64,000 nucleotides of DNA from CAYWJT01 sp964458655 (GCA_964458655.1 CAYWJT010000003.1:1-64000); one strand, 5' to 3'; shown: positions 8,373 through 18,155, counted from the stretch's first letter. Numbers and translations are program-made. The notes: generated by a model from the letters alone, not told the origin.

Positions 8373-9152
8373 ATGGAAACCAAAAGAGTTTTCAGAGTTT
8401 CCAGAAGCAAGAGCGTGTCCGGGCGGGATCGAAGGGACCCCGTCCGAGGCCGTCTCGCGCCAGCGAGGCGGCGTCCTGAAGCCCGGCCGCCCGGGGCCGG
8501 CCGAAAGGCCGCTCCTGACGACGGCCTCAAGGCCCGCATCGTCGCGGCCGCCCGGAGGCTATTCCTTTCTTCCGGCTTCGTCCGCGTCACCGCCGACGAC
8601 ATCGCCCGCGAGCTCGGCATCAGCAAGGCGACGCTCTACAGGGTCTTCCCGGGCAAGGAAGCCGTCCTGCAGGCCGTAGCCCGGGACCTGATGAACGATA
8701 TCCTGCAGGCGGCCGAGAAGGCTTTCTTCGACGACCGCTTGAGCTTCCTAGAGAGGGCGGCCGCTTTCACGGGCGCGGTCGGGGAGCGTTTCGCGGCCAT
8801 CAGCCCCCTCTTCCTCGACGATGTCCGGAGGTCGGCGCCCAATGTCTGGCGGGAGATCGAGGCCTTCAGGCGCGAGAAGATCCTCAAGAACTTCAACCTT
8901 CTCATGGACTGCGGCCGGCGCGAAGGATTCGTGCGCGACGACATAGACCCGGAGCTGAGTCTGAGGATGTTCCTGTCGCTGGTGCAGGGTTTCGTCACGC
9001 CGGAGGCCATCTTGAGCTCCGGGAAACGGCCGGCCGAGGTCCTGGAAACGCTCCTCGAGATATTCTTCCGGGGCATGCTGACGGAAATGGGCAGGAGCGG
9101 TCTTCCGGCCGGACTGCTCTCGTCGGCCCGGCCCGCCAAGGAGGCCGAATGA
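8373..9152 (+). CDS. TetR/AcrR-family regulator of the efflux operon
   Basis: 259 residues. An unusual Arg/Pro/Ala-rich, probably disordered N-terminal extension (1-48) precedes a normal TetR helix-turn-helix (about 50-96, with the core ITADDIARELGISKATLYRVF-like pattern reading VTADDIARELGISKATLY). A helical ligand domain follows. The gene overlaps the HlyD-type gene by ATGA, so it heads and probably autoregulates the efflux operon, like CecR with ybhGFSR in E. coli. No SD is seen before ATG 8373; a GTG at 8418 is an alternative start. Confidence 0.85.
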   Translation: METKRVFRVSRSKSVSGRDRRDPVRGRLAPARRRPEARPPGAGRKAAPDDGLKARIVAAARRLFLSSGFVRVTADDIARELGISKATLYRVFPGKEAVLQAVARDLMNDILQAAEKAFFDDRLSFLERAAAFTGAVGERFAAISPLFLDDVRRSAPNVWREIEAFRREKILKNFNLLMDCGRREGFVRDDIDPELSLRMFLSLVQGFVTPEAILSSGKRPAEVLETLLEIFFRGMLTEMGRSGLPAGLLSSARPAKEAE

Positions 9153-10150
9153 GAAAACGGCGCATCATTTGTTTCTTCGCGGTTCTGGCATTGACCGCCG
9201 CCTGTTCTGAGCGGCCTGCGGTTTCCGCGATAAGCGCCTCCGGGACCGTCGAGGCGCCGGAGGTCAACGTTGCGGCCAGGGTGCCGGGCCAGATAACCGA
9301 GCTCGCTGTCGAGGAAGGACGGCGTGTCGCCGCCGGCGACGTCCTGGCCAGGCTCGACACATCTTCATATGAGATCCAGCTCCGCCAGGCGGAAGCCGGC
9401 GTCGCGTTGGCCCGGGCCCAGCTCGAGATTCTCGTCAGGGGCGCGCGCGACGAGGACATCCGGCAGGCGGAGGAGCAGCTCAAGCAGGTGGAGACGTCGC
9501 TCAAGGTGGCCGAGGACGATTTCCGGCGCATGAGCACGCTCGAGCGGGCTGGCGGCGTCTCTTCGAAACAGCGCGAGGACGCCGAGGCCCGCTACAACGT
9601 CCTTTCAGCCCAAAAGAAGGCGGCTTCGGAAGCGCTGGCCAAGCTCCGGCGCCTGGCCCGGCCGGAGGAAATCAGGGCGGCCGAGGCCCGGCTCAGGCAG
9701 GCCGAGGCGGCGGCCGACCTGCTGCGGAAGACGATCGCGGACTGCACCATCGTCTCCCCGGTCTCGGGCCTGGTCACGCGCAAGCCGGTCGAAGCCGGCG
9801 AATACGTAATGACCGGCTCCACGGTGGTTTCCGTCGCGGCGCTCGACCCGGTCTATGTGATGCTCTACATAAACGAGAAGGAGGTCGGCCGCGTCCGGCT
9901 GGGCGACCCGGTCGAAGTGAGCGTCGATTCCTTCTCCGGCCGCCTTTTTACAGGACGAGTGGCCTACATATCGCCCGAGGCGGAGTTCACGCCCAAGAAC
10001 GTCCAGACCAAGGAGGACCGGGTCAAGCTCGTGTTCGGCGTCAAGGTCGTGATCCCCAACCCGGAAGGATTGCTTAAGCCTGGGCTGCCCGCCGACGCCG
10101 TCATCAAGACCGGCGCGGCCGAAGAGAAGCCGGGCGCGTCCCGGTCGTAG
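9149..10150 (+). CDS. HlyD-type membrane-fusion lipoprotein
   Basis: 333 residues; ATG overlaps the tetR stop. The leader ends in LTAAC, so Cys19 should be lipidated. The biotinyl-lipoyl-like half-motifs, a long coiled-coil hairpin rich in Glu/Arg/Ala (about 85-195) and a beta-barrel domain (about 205-320) match periplasmic adaptor proteins such as E. coli YbhG. It should link the inner-membrane ABC permeases encoded downstream to an outer-membrane channel; no TolC gene lies in the window. Confidence 0.88.
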   Translation: MRKRRIICFFAVLALTAACSERPAVSAISASGTVEAPEVNVAARVPGQITELAVEEGRRVAAGDVLARLDTSSYEIQLRQAEAGVALARAQLEILVRGARDEDIRQAEEQLKQVETSLKVAEDDFRRMSTLERAGGVSSKQREDAEARYNVLSAQKKAASEALAKLRRLARPEEIRAAEARLRQAEAAADLLRKTIADCTIVSPVSGLVTRKPVEAGEYVMTGSTVVSVAALDPVYVMLYINEKEVGRVRLGDPVEVSVDSFSGRLFTGRVAYISPEAEFTPKNVQTKEDRVKLVFGVKVVIPNPEGLLKPGLPADAVIKTGAAEEKPGASRS

Positions 10151-10194
10151 AATGCGCTCAGGTTTACAGAGCCGAAGCAGGAGCCGGGACGTTC

Positions 10195-11241
10195 ATGAAC
10201 GCGCCCGGGACATTAACGGAACGCGAACAGGGCAGGAAGACCGGAAGCGTCGCGGGAGAGGTCATGGAAACTGAGAGCGACATCGCCGTAGAAGCCAAGG
10301 ACCTGTCCAAGAGCTACGACGGTGTCCCGGCGCTCTCCGGGCTCAACCTGGCCGTCCGTTCCGGCGAGCTCTTCGGCCTGGTCGGCCCGGACGGCGCGGG
10401 CAAGACCACGACCATCCGTCTTTTCTGCGGCATCCTCAAGCCGACCTCGGGAAAAGCGGTAGTCCTCGGCCGCGACACGGCCGCCGGCCTAGAAGAGGTG
10501 AAGTCCGGGATCGGCTATCTATCGCAGAGGTTCAGCCTCTACGGCGACCTGACCGTGGACGAGAACATCGAGTTCTTCGCCGGCATCCACGGCGTTTCCG
10601 GCTGTGAGCGGCGCCGCGAGGAGCTGCTCGAGTTCACGCGGCTCGCGCCCTTCCGCAAGAGGCTCGCCGACAAGCTCTCCGGCGGTATGAAGCAGAAGCT
10701 GGCCCTGGCCTGCGCCCTCATCCACACGCCCCGGCTGCTCCTTCTCGACGAACCGACGACCGGCGTCGACCCTGTCTCCAGGCGGGACTTCTGGAAAATA
10801 CTGTCGGGCCTGCTGCGCTCCGGAGTGACTATCATCCTGACCACGCCTTACATGGACGAGGCCGAGCGCTGCGGCAGGGTCGGCTTCATCGCGAGCGGCC
10901 GTCTGCTGGCCGTCGACACGCCCTTCAACCTCAAGCGGCTCATGAGGGGCTACGTGCTGGAGGTCAACACCGGCGACAACAGGCGGGCCCGCGGCCTGCT
11001 GAAGGGGCTGGCCTCGGTCCGCAGCGTCCAGCTCTTCGGCGACAGGGTCAACATCGTGGCCGATGACGCCGAAGAAGCCGCGGCCGAAACGCGAAGTAGC
11101 CTGGCCGCGGCGGGCATAGACATCCTGGAGCTGAGGGCGGTGCCTCCGTCCCTGGAGAACGTCTTTATATCGGTCGCCGAATCCGACGCCGACGGCCCGT
11201 CGTATCGCGAAGCGGGCGGGTTAGGGCGTCAGGTCCGCTAA
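10195..11241 (+). CDS. ABC transporter ATPase, first of two (YbhF N-half-like)
   Basis: 348 residues from ATG 10195 (AGGAG 11 bp upstream); ATG 10264, which begins closer to the conserved domain, is an alternative. Walker A reads GPDGAGKTT (Asp where Asn is usual), signature LSGGMKQK, Walker B LLLLDEPTTGVD, and the switch His is replaced in the LTTPYMDEAERC segment (Pro in the usual H-loop place). That degenerate H-loop suggests one weak ATP site. The stop overlaps the next ATPase start (TAATG). In E. coli both halves are fused in YbhF. Confidence 0.88.
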   Translation: MNAPGTLTEREQGRKTGSVAGEVMETESDIAVEAKDLSKSYDGVPALSGLNLAVRSGELFGLVGPDGAGKTTTIRLFCGILKPTSGKAVVLGRDTAAGLEEVKSGIGYLSQRFSLYGDLTVDENIEFFAGIHGVSGCERRREELLEFTRLAPFRKRLADKLSGGMKQKLALACALIHTPRLLLLDEPTTGVDPVSRRDFWKILSGLLRSGVTIILTTPYMDEAERCGRVGFIASGRLLAVDTPFNLKRLMRGYVLEVNTGDNRRARGLLKGLASVRSVQLFGDRVNIVADDAEEAAAETRSSLAAAGIDILELRAVPPSLENVFISVAESDADGPSYREAGGLGRQVR

Positions 11242-12242
11242 TGAAGTACGGGCGAGCGACAGCGAAGGCCGAGATGAACGACAACGCCATCGAAGTCCGG
11301 GACCTGACCAAGAGGTTCGGTTCTTTCACGGCCGTGGACGGGGTCTCTTTCGACGTCAGGCGCGGCGCCATCTTCGGCTTCCTGGGCGCCAACGGCGCCG
11401 GGAAGTCGACCACCATCCGCATGCTCTGCGGCCTGCTCCGTCCGACTTCGGGCACGGCCCGGGTCGGCGGTTGGGACATCAGGCGGGAGCCGGAAAAGAT
11501 AAAGCGCGCGATAGGCTACATGTCCCAGAGGTTTTCGCTCTACGAGGACCTGACGGTCGAGGAGAACATCCGCTTTTTCGGGGGCGCTTACGGCCTGACG
11601 AAAGCCCGCATAGAGAGCCGGCTGCCCTGGATCCTGGAGATGGCCGGCCTGCGGGGCCGGGAACGCGGATTGACCAGGACGCTGGCGGGGGGCTGGAAGC
11701 AGAGGCTGGCGCTCGGGTGCGCGGTCGTCCACGAGCCCGAGATCGTCTTCCTGGACGAGCCGACGGGCGGCGTCGACCCGCTTTCACGGCGGCGTTTCTG
11801 GGAGCTCATCAACAGCCTGTCTGAAAGAGGGGTCACCGTTCTAGTGACGACCCACTACCTCGACGAGGCCGAATACTGCAACGACCTGAGGCTCATCCAT
11901 GCCGGCCGCATCGTGGCCGGAGGCAGTCCGGGCGAGCTGAAGACCAGGTACATGCTCAACCCGATGCTCGAAGTCGTGACCGAGCGGCCGGTCGAGGCCA
12001 TGGAGGCCCTGCAGGGAGAGCCTGTGGTCCTGGGCACGTCCATCTTCGGGACGAGCCTCCATGTCAGCGTCGCCGACCGGGCCGGGGCGGAACGCCGCGT
12101 GCGCGAAGTCCTGCAAACGGCCGGCCTGACCGTGGTCAAGGTCGAGTCCATCAGGCCCACCATCGAGGACGTCTTCATCAGCAGGATAGAGGCAGAGTCG
12201 CGCGCCGACGCCGGAGCCGGTCGCCGGGGGGACGAAGGATGA
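11241..12242 (+). CDS. ABC transporter ATPase, second of two (YbhF C-half-like)
   Basis: 333 residues; one-base overlap with the upstream ATPase; ATG 11274 is an alternative start. Walker A GANGAGKST, signature LAGGWKQR (a variant of LSGGQ), Walker B IVFLDEPTGGVD, H-loop VTTHYLDEAEYC intact. It should pair with the first ATPase to form a heterodimer in which this subunit keeps the canonical H-loop. A C-terminal domain of about 90 residues is shared by drug/Na+ exporters. Confidence 0.88.
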   Translation: MKYGRATAKAEMNDNAIEVRDLTKRFGSFTAVDGVSFDVRRGAIFGFLGANGAGKSTTIRMLCGLLRPTSGTARVGGWDIRREPEKIKRAIGYMSQRFSLYEDLTVEENIRFFGGAYGLTKARIESRLPWILEMAGLRGRERGLTRTLAGGWKQRLALGCAVVHEPEIVFLDEPTGGVDPLSRRRFWELINSLSERGVTVLVTTHYLDEAEYCNDLRLIHAGRIVAGGSPGELKTRYMLNPMLEVVTERPVEAMEALQGEPVVLGTSIFGTSLHVSVADRAGAERRVREVLQTAGLTVVKVESIRPTIEDVFISRIEAESRADAGAGRRGDEG

Positions 12243-13468
12243 GAGGCGTGTCCGCGGCCAGGGTCGGACCCATCGTCAGAAAGGAGTTCCGCGAGCTGCG
12301 GCGCGACCCGCGCTCCCTCGTCTTCTTGGTGGTCATGCCCGTCTTCCTGCTCGTGATGTACGGTTATGTCCTCAACTTCGATGTCCGGCACCTGCCGCTC
12401 GCGGTCGTCGACCTCGACCGCAGCCAGGCCAGCCGCGAGCTCGTGGACAGGTTCTCCGCGACCGAGTATTTCGACTTCACCGGCTACCTCGACAGACCTG
12501 GCGACATTGACTTCAGCATGAACCGCGACAGGATCAAGGCGGCGCTCGTCATACCGGCGGGCTTCGCCAACGACCTCGCCGCCGGCCGCAGCCCCGCGGT
12601 CCAGGTCATCGTCGACGGCACCAATTCCATGACCGCCACGACGGCCATGGGCTACGCCGCCATGATCCTCCAGGACCTGTCCATCAGGCTGACGGCATCC
12701 CGGCTGAAAGACCGCGGCCTGAGGGAGGTCGGACTGCCGGTCAAGAGCGAGGTGCGGGTCTGGTTCAACCCGGAGCTGCTGAGCGCCCGCTTCCTCCTTC
12801 CCGGGCTGATGTCCTTCCTGCTCATGGTCATCGTGGTCATTTCGACCGCTTTCGCGGTCGTCCGGGAGAAGGAACGCGGCACCATGGAGCAGATACTCGT
12901 CTCGCCAGTCAGCCCCGGCGAGCTCATCGTCGGCAAGCTCATACCTTATGTCCTTATCTCACTTGTGGCCGCCCACCTGGTGCTGCTGGCCGGCTACGGC
13001 CTGTTCGACGTGTCCGTGCGCGGCAGTTACCCGCTGCTGCTTCTTTTCATGGCCGTGTTCCTGGTCTGCGGGCTGGGCCAAGGGCTGCTCATCTCGACCT
13101 TCGCGAGAACCCAGCAGGTGGCTTTCATGATGGCCGTCATCACGTCCATGCTGCCGTCCTTCATACTCACGGGCTTCATCTTTCCCATCCGAGAAATGCC
13201 CCCCGCCATCCAGGCCGTCACCTATCTCGTGCCCGGCAGGTATTTCCTGACGGCGCTCAGGAGCATCATCCTCAAAGGCACCGGCCTGGGCGTCCTCTGG
13301 CACGAGCTCGTCTCTCTTTCCGTGTTCGCCGTCCTGATAGTCGGCCTGAGCGCCTTCAGGCTCAAGCGCTCCGAATTCGGGGCGGGGGAGGGGCGGCCGC
13401 GCGGCCGGGCCCGGTTCAAAAGAAGCCGGCCGGAAGCGATGCGGATCGACGAGGCGCCGCGGACATGA
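12239..13468 (+). CDS. ABC-2 type permease (YbhS-like)
   Basis: 409 residues; ATGA overlap with the ATPase. ABC-2 layout: a first membrane helix near 25-45, a large periplasmic loop (about 50-190) with a DLDRSQASRELV segment shared with YbhS/YbhR, then five helices. The loop before TM2 has the FNPE/L...ARFLLPG pattern of the family. The C-terminus carries an extra basic Arg/Gly tail. Exports an unknown substrate together with the following permease. Confidence 0.88.
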   Translation: MRGVSAARVGPIVRKEFRELRRDPRSLVFLVVMPVFLLVMYGYVLNFDVRHLPLAVVDLDRSQASRELVDRFSATEYFDFTGYLDRPGDIDFSMNRDRIKAALVIPAGFANDLAAGRSPAVQVIVDGTNSMTATTAMGYAAMILQDLSIRLTASRLKDRGLREVGLPVKSEVRVWFNPELLSARFLLPGLMSFLLMVIVVISTAFAVVREKERGTMEQILVSPVSPGELIVGKLIPYVLISLVAAHLVLLAGYGLFDVSVRGSYPLLLLFMAVFLVCGLGQGLLISTFARTQQVAFMMAVITSMLPSFILTGFIFPIREMPPAIQAVTYLVPGRYFLTALRSIILKGTGLGVLWHELVSLSVFAVLIVGLSAFRLKRSEFGAGEGRPRGRARFKRSRPEAMRIDEAPRT

Positions 13469-14592
13469 GAAGGCTACTTTCGGTCATATCCAAGGAGTTC
13501 ATCCAGTTACGGCGCGACCCGCGCATGATGTTCATCGTCTTCTTCGCGCCCGTAATACAATTGGTCCTGCTCGGCTACGCCGCCAACCTCGACGTCCGTC
13601 ACCTGCCCCTGGCCGTCTGTGACCTCGACCGCTCGGCCCAGAGCCGGGATTACGTCCGGACCTTCATCAATTCCGGCTACTTCGAGCTCGAGGCGAGCCT
13701 CGAGCGGCTGTCCGAGGTCGACGCCTGCATCGACCGCGGCCTGGCCTCCGTGGCCCTGGTCGTCCCCCGGGGCTTCGGCGACGACATTATCGCCGGCCGC
13801 CAGGCCTCGGTCCTGATCATCTCCGATGGCTCGGAGAGCAACGCAGCCACGATCGGCATCAACGCTTCTACCACCGTCTCGCGGCGCTATTCCCAGCTCA
13901 TCGTACTGGAGAGGTTGGAGCGCCTCAAGGCGGCCGGGCTGAGGCCCGTGCTCGTCAACCCGGAGCTCCGGGCCTGGTACAACCCGTCCCTGAAGAGCCG
14001 GAATTTCTTCGTTCCGGGCGTGCTGGCCCTGGTGCTGATGATGATGACCATGCTCCTGACCTCGATGGCCCTGGTCCGCGAGAAGGAGACAGGGACGCTG
14101 GAGCAGCTCATCGTGACGCCCATCAGGCCGGTCGAGCTCATCGCCGGCAAGCTCGTGCCCTTCGTCGCGGTCGGCTTCGGCGACGCCGTGCTTGTGCTGG
14201 CCGCGGCCCGCTGGCTGCTCGGCGTGCCGGTCCGCGGCAGCGTCCCGCTCCTGTTCGTCCTGGGCACGGCCTTCATCCTGACCACGCTCGGCCTGGGCCT
14301 GTTCATTTCGACCATCTCGCGCAACCAGCAGCAGGCGATGCTGACAGCGGCCTTCCTTATCATTCCCTCGATCCTGCTGGGCGGGTTCGTCTTCCCCATC
14401 GAGAACATGCCTCGCTTTTTCCAGCTCCTGACCTACGCCGTCCCCATACGCTACTTCCTGGTCATCGTACGCGGTATCTTCCTCAAAGGGGTGGGCTGGG
14501 ACGAGCTGTGGGACGAAACGGCCGCCTTGCTCGCGGTCGGCGCGCTCATCCTGTCCTTGAGCGTCCTGCGCTTCAGGAAGCGCCTCGACTGA
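13465..14592 (+). CDS. ABC-2 type permease (YbhR-like)
   Basis: 375 residues, starting inside the stop of the preceding permease (ATGA). Same domain plan, with paired motifs (DLDRSAQSRDYV, YNPSLKSRNFFVPG, REKETGTLEQL) that align by eye with the upstream gene, so the two arose by duplication and form a heterodimer. Last gene of the operon. The following 192 bp hold no gene and no hairpin with a T-run. Confidence 0.88.
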   Translation: MRRLLSVISKEFIQLRRDPRMMFIVFFAPVIQLVLLGYAANLDVRHLPLAVCDLDRSAQSRDYVRTFINSGYFELEASLERLSEVDACIDRGLASVALVVPRGFGDDIIAGRQASVLIISDGSESNAATIGINASTTVSRRYSQLIVLERLERLKAAGLRPVLVNPELRAWYNPSLKSRNFFVPGVLALVLMMMTMLLTSMALVREKETGTLEQLIVTPIRPVELIAGKLVPFVAVGFGDAVLVLAAARWLLGVPVRGSVPLLFVLGTAFILTTLGLGLFISTISRNQQQAMLTAAFLIIPSILLGGFVFPIENMPRFFQLLTYAVPIRYFLVIVRGIFLKGVGWDELWDETAALLAVGALILSLSVLRFRKRLD

Positions 14593-14784
14593 ACCTGGGG
14601 GGCGCGCCGGCCCGGTCGTGCCGGACGAAGCTTGGCGTTAGTTCTGCTACCGGCAGCCTCTCTGCTTGCGGCCCGACGCAAAAGTGCGCAACAGCGCGCA
14701 TTGCTCAGGCGCGTTGGACGTGACCGCCCGGCCCAACCGGCGGGGCAGGGCCCGAGTCGCCGTCCGCTGCCGCCCGGCCGGGCC

Positions 14785-17700
14785 TTACCTCCTGACCCGG
14801 ACCGGGAACGGCGGCCTCTGCAGCTTCTTGGGCGGGTTCTTCTTGAGCATGTCCATGACGACCTCGATGGCCTTCTCGAGCTGAGGGTCGCGGCCTGCGG
14901 CGAAGTCCTCCGGCGTGATATCGACCTCGATGTCGGGCGGGACGCCTTCGTTCTCAACCACCCAGCCGTCTTCCGTCCAGATGGCCAGGTTCGGGGCCGT
15001 GACCGACCCGCCGTCCATCAGGACGGGGAAGCCGAGGATGCCGACTAGGCCGCCCCAGGTCCTCTTGCCGATGAGAGGTCCGAGGCCGAATTTGCGGAAC
15101 ATCCAGGGCAGCAGGTCGCCTCCGGAGCCGGCGGTCTCGTTGATGAGCATGACCTTTGGCCCCTGGATGGAGGCGCTCGGGGTCTTGAGGTCGTGACCGT
15201 AGCGCATGGCCCACATGGCGATAAAGGGCTTGCGCAGGTGATCGATGTAATAATCGGCCACCTGGCCGCCGCCGTTGTGGCGCTCGTCCAGGATGATGGC
15301 CTCCTTGTCCGCCTGGGGGAAGAAATAGCGCTTGAAATAGATATGACCCAGGGTCGAAGTGTTGGGCACGTAGACGTAGGCCGCTCTTCCGCCGGTGGCT
15401 TCTTCGACCCGCTTGAGGTTCCCCTCCACCCAGTCCCTGTTGCGCAGGGCGCTTTCGTCCGCGATGGGCACGACCTGCACCGTCCGGGCGCCCTTTCCGT
15501 CCGGGGCCGGCCCTACGCTGATCTCGACTATCCGGCCCGCCGTGTTCTCGAAGGCGGCGAACAGGCCGGCCGGCGGCCGCAGGTCGCGGCCGTTTACCGC
15601 CAGCAGGTATTCCCCGGCTTTGACGTCGACGCCAGGTTCGGTGAGAGGGGAACGCAGCTCCGGCGTCCAGTTCAACCCGCCGTAGACTTTGCGGAACCGG
15701 TAGCGGCCGTTGGCGACCTCATAATCGGCGCCGAGCAGGCCGACCGGCACGCGCTTGGGTTCGGCTAGGACGTCGCCTCCGCCGACCCGGTGATGGCCCA
15801 CGGCCAGCTCGCTGCACATCCACTGGATGAGCCGGTTGAGGTCGTTCCGGCAGGCGAGATGGGGCAGGAACCGCGCATATTTCTCCCGCATGGCCTGCCA
15901 GTCGCAGCCGTGCATGTTGGGGTCGTAGAAATAATCCCGGTTGATGCGCCAGGCTTCGTGGAAGATCTGGGCCCATTCGGCCGGCGGGTCGATGCGGACC
16001 TCGATGCCGTCCACGTTGAGCCTGCCCTTGCCGGGCTGTACCTTGCCGTCCAGAGGCGCGATCGCCCAAGCGTCGCGGGAAACGTACATCAGTTTCTTCC
16101 TGTCCCCGGAGATGAGATAATCCTGGACGCCTTCGAGGATCGTTTCGTCCTCGCGGCTCTTAAGGTCGAACCTGTGGAGCTTCGCGCCCTGTCCGCGGCC
16201 GTCGCGGCCGGATTCCAGGTAATAAAGCTGTCCGGTTTCGCCCACCTGCATGTTCCGGTAACTCCCGGCCGGCACCGGCAGGGCCAGGATGCGCTGGTTG
16301 ATGCCTTCCAGGTCGATGACGACCGTCTCTTCTTTCTTGGGAGCGGGCGCCTGCTCCTTGGGAGCGCTGCCTACGGCCGCGGCCGCCTTATCCGGAGCGG
16401 CTTTTTCCGGCGCGCTCTTTTCCGCCGTCCTGCCGGTCTCTTCGTCGCTCTCCTTGGCCAGCGGGCTGGCCAGGTCCTTCCTGAGGACGGCCAGGTAGAG
16501 CGAGTTCGTGATTTCCATGTCCGCGTTCGACATGTCGAACCACTGCTTGACCGGGCCGGCGTCGGTCGACGAGAAGAAATAGAGATACTTGCCGCTCGGG
16601 TCGAAGACCGGCTCGCTCACCTCGCTGAGCCCGTCGGTCACGGGGAAGGACCTGTCCCGGTCGAGCGAATAGAGGTAGACCTTCTGGATGTAGGTCTGGG
16701 TGTTGAGAGTGTAAACCAGCCATTTCGAGTCCGGCGACCAGGCCGAGTGGACGGTGCGTGCCCGGCTCGGGCCGTAAAGGTACTCGGAGGCGACCTTCTT
16801 CACGACGCCGGTCTGGAGGTCTATCCAGAACAGGCTCCAGGAATTGTCCGCGAAGGCGAGCTTCCGGCCATCCGGCGACCAGACGGGCGAGTCGTAGAAG
16901 CCGGCCCCGTTGAGCCGGAACTTCTTCGCCGGGCCTTTGCCGTCCTGGCTCCGGACATGGAGCTCGTACTCGCCCGACTCGTCCGAAAAATAGGCTATGG
17001 ACTTTCCGTCCGGCGACCAGACCGGCGAGCGTTCGTGCGCGCCCGGCGTCTCGGTGATGTTCCGGAAGTCTCCCTTTTCCGCGGGCAGGGTGACTATCTC
17101 GCCCCTGAACTCGAAGACCGCCCTGGCGCCGGACGGCGAGAGCGAGGCGTCCCTGATATAGCGCGCCCCCTTGACGTACCTGGGCCTCAATTCCAGGAGG
17201 TCGGCGGCGAGGCCGACAGTGAGCGTGGAGCTCAGGCCCGTGGCCGGGTCGAAAATATGGAGCCGGCCGGCCTGCTCATAGATTATCTTCCCGGCGCCGG
17301 CCGAGGCCTCGAGCACGGGAAACTCCTTGTGGTCCGTCAGCTGGCGGACCTGCTTGGTCTTCGTGTCGTAAGCGAAAAGGTTGAATTCGCCGTTGCGGTC
17401 GGACCGGAAATACACCGTGTCCCCGATCCACATCGGGCCGGCGTCGTTAGCCCGGCCTTCAGGCTGGGGGATCATTTCTGGTTTTCCGGCTCCGGCGCGG
17501 ATCAGGATGGTCGAGACCCGTCCGCCCCGGTAGTTCTTCCACTGGGTGAAGGCGTCGGCGAGCGGGTTGTAGGCGATGCGGCCCCCGTCGGGTGAAACCG
17601 CGGCCCTGTAAACATAGGGGATGTCGAACTGCTCCGGCAGTCCGCCTTCGAGCGGCAGCCTGAACAGGTGGTTCCAGGAGCGGATGAAAGAGTTGCGCGC

Positions 17701-18096
17701 CGAGGTGAAGAGCACGGCCTTGCCGTCCGGCGTGAAGCCCTGGACAATGTCAGGGTAGGGGTGCCAGGTCAGGCGCTTGGGGACGCCGCCTTCGGCGGGC
17801 ATTATGTAAACATCGGTGTTCCCGTCGTACTGCCCGCTGAACGCGAGCCACCGCCCGTCGGGCGAGAAGACGGGGTTGGATTCTATGCCCAGGTCGGCCG
17901 TGAGGCGGCGGGGGTTGCCGCCGTCGAGGTCGGCCGTCCAGAGGTCGCCCGCGTAGGTGAAGGCTATCCGCCCGGCGCTGACAGCCGGCTGGCTGAGGAA
18001 AACAGTGTCGCGGGTGTCGACGGCCGCCCCGGCCGCTGGGGTCAGGCCGAAAATAAGCAATAACGCTCCGAGTCCGTAGAAAGCCGTTTTTTTCAA
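14785..18096 (-). CDS. Secreted Tricorn-like S41 protease
   Basis: 1103 residues; the TTG start is supported by AGGAGG 7 nt upstream. Sec signal (1-25, ending AGAA). Two PD40/WD40-type beta-propeller blocks (about 30-560) full of SPDG and FSPDGRWLAFSG-type blades, an Ala/Lys/Pro-rich linker (about 560-600), a helical C1 region, a PDZ domain (about 790-880) and an S41 peptidase domain (about 890-1080). The catalytic His is at 768 or 769 (GHHR) and the nucleophile Ser991 lies in TAGSGGD. Expected to cut peptides of several residues outside the cytoplasm, feeding the aminopeptidases of this region. Confidence 0.92.
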   Translation of the reverse strand: MKKTAFYGLGALLLIFGLTPAAGAAVDTRDTVFLSQPAVSAGRIAFTYAGDLWTADLDGGNPRRLTADLGIESNPVFSPDGRWLAFSGQYDGNTDVYIMPAEGGVPKRLTWHPYPDIVQGFTPDGKAVLFTSARNSFIRSWNHLFRLPLEGGLPEQFDIPYVYRAAVSPDGGRIAYNPLADAFTQWKNYRGGRVSTILIRAGAGKPEMIPQPEGRANDAGPMWIGDTVYFRSDRNGEFNLFAYDTKTKQVRQLTDHKEFPVLEASAGAGKIIYEQAGRLHIFDPATGLSSTLTVGLAADLLELRPRYVKGARYIRDASLSPSGARAVFEFRGEIVTLPAEKGDFRNITETPGAHERSPVWSPDGKSIAYFSDESGEYELHVRSQDGKGPAKKFRLNGAGFYDSPVWSPDGRKLAFADNSWSLFWIDLQTGVVKKVASEYLYGPSRARTVHSAWSPDSKWLVYTLNTQTYIQKVYLYSLDRDRSFPVTDGLSEVSEPVFDPSGKYLYFFSSTDAGPVKQWFDMSNADMEITNSLYLAVLRKDLASPLAKESDEETGRTAEKSAPEKAAPDKAAAAVGSAPKEQAPAPKKEETVVIDLEGINQRILALPVPAGSYRNMQVGETGQLYYLESGRDGRGQGAKLHRFDLKSREDETILEGVQDYLISGDRKKLMYVSRDAWAIAPLDGKVQPGKGRLNVDGIEVRIDPPAEWAQIFHEAWRINRDYFYDPNMHGCDWQAMREKYARFLPHLACRNDLNRLIQWMCSELAVGHHRVGGGDVLAEPKRVPVGLLGADYEVANGRYRFRKVYGGLNWTPELRSPLTEPGVDVKAGEYLLAVNGRDLRPPAGLFAAFENTAGRIVEISVGPAPDGKGARTVQVVPIADESALRNRDWVEGNLKRVEEATGGRAAYVYVPNTSTLGHIYFKRYFFPQADKEAIILDERHNGGGQVADYYIDHLRKPFIAMWAMRYGHDLKTPSASIQGPKVMLINETAGSGGDLLPWMFRKFGLGPLIGKRTWGGLVGILGFPVLMDGGSVTAPNLAIWTEDGWVVENEGVPPDIEVDITPEDFAAGRDPQLEKAIEVVMDMLKKNPPKKLQRPPFPVRVRR

Positions 18097-18126
18097 TCGT
18101 CACCTCCTGTGGGCAATGGTGAAACG

Positions 18127-18155
18127 ATTATACCGCTTTTCCCGGAGCGTGACAT
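18127..18155 (-). promoter_or_regulatory. Promoter of the Tricorn-like protease gene
   Basis: Minus-strand TATAAT (18127-18132) is perfect; the -35 at 17 bp is poor (ATGTCA, 18150-18155). The predicted start gives a leader of about 25 nt containing the AGGAGG. Confidence 0.5.

Noticed and set aside
15790..17595. Long open frame on the plus strand opposite the Tricorn-like protease
   Set aside because: High G+C leaves antisense frames open; it has no SD, no domain, and the opposite strand is a clear S41 protease.
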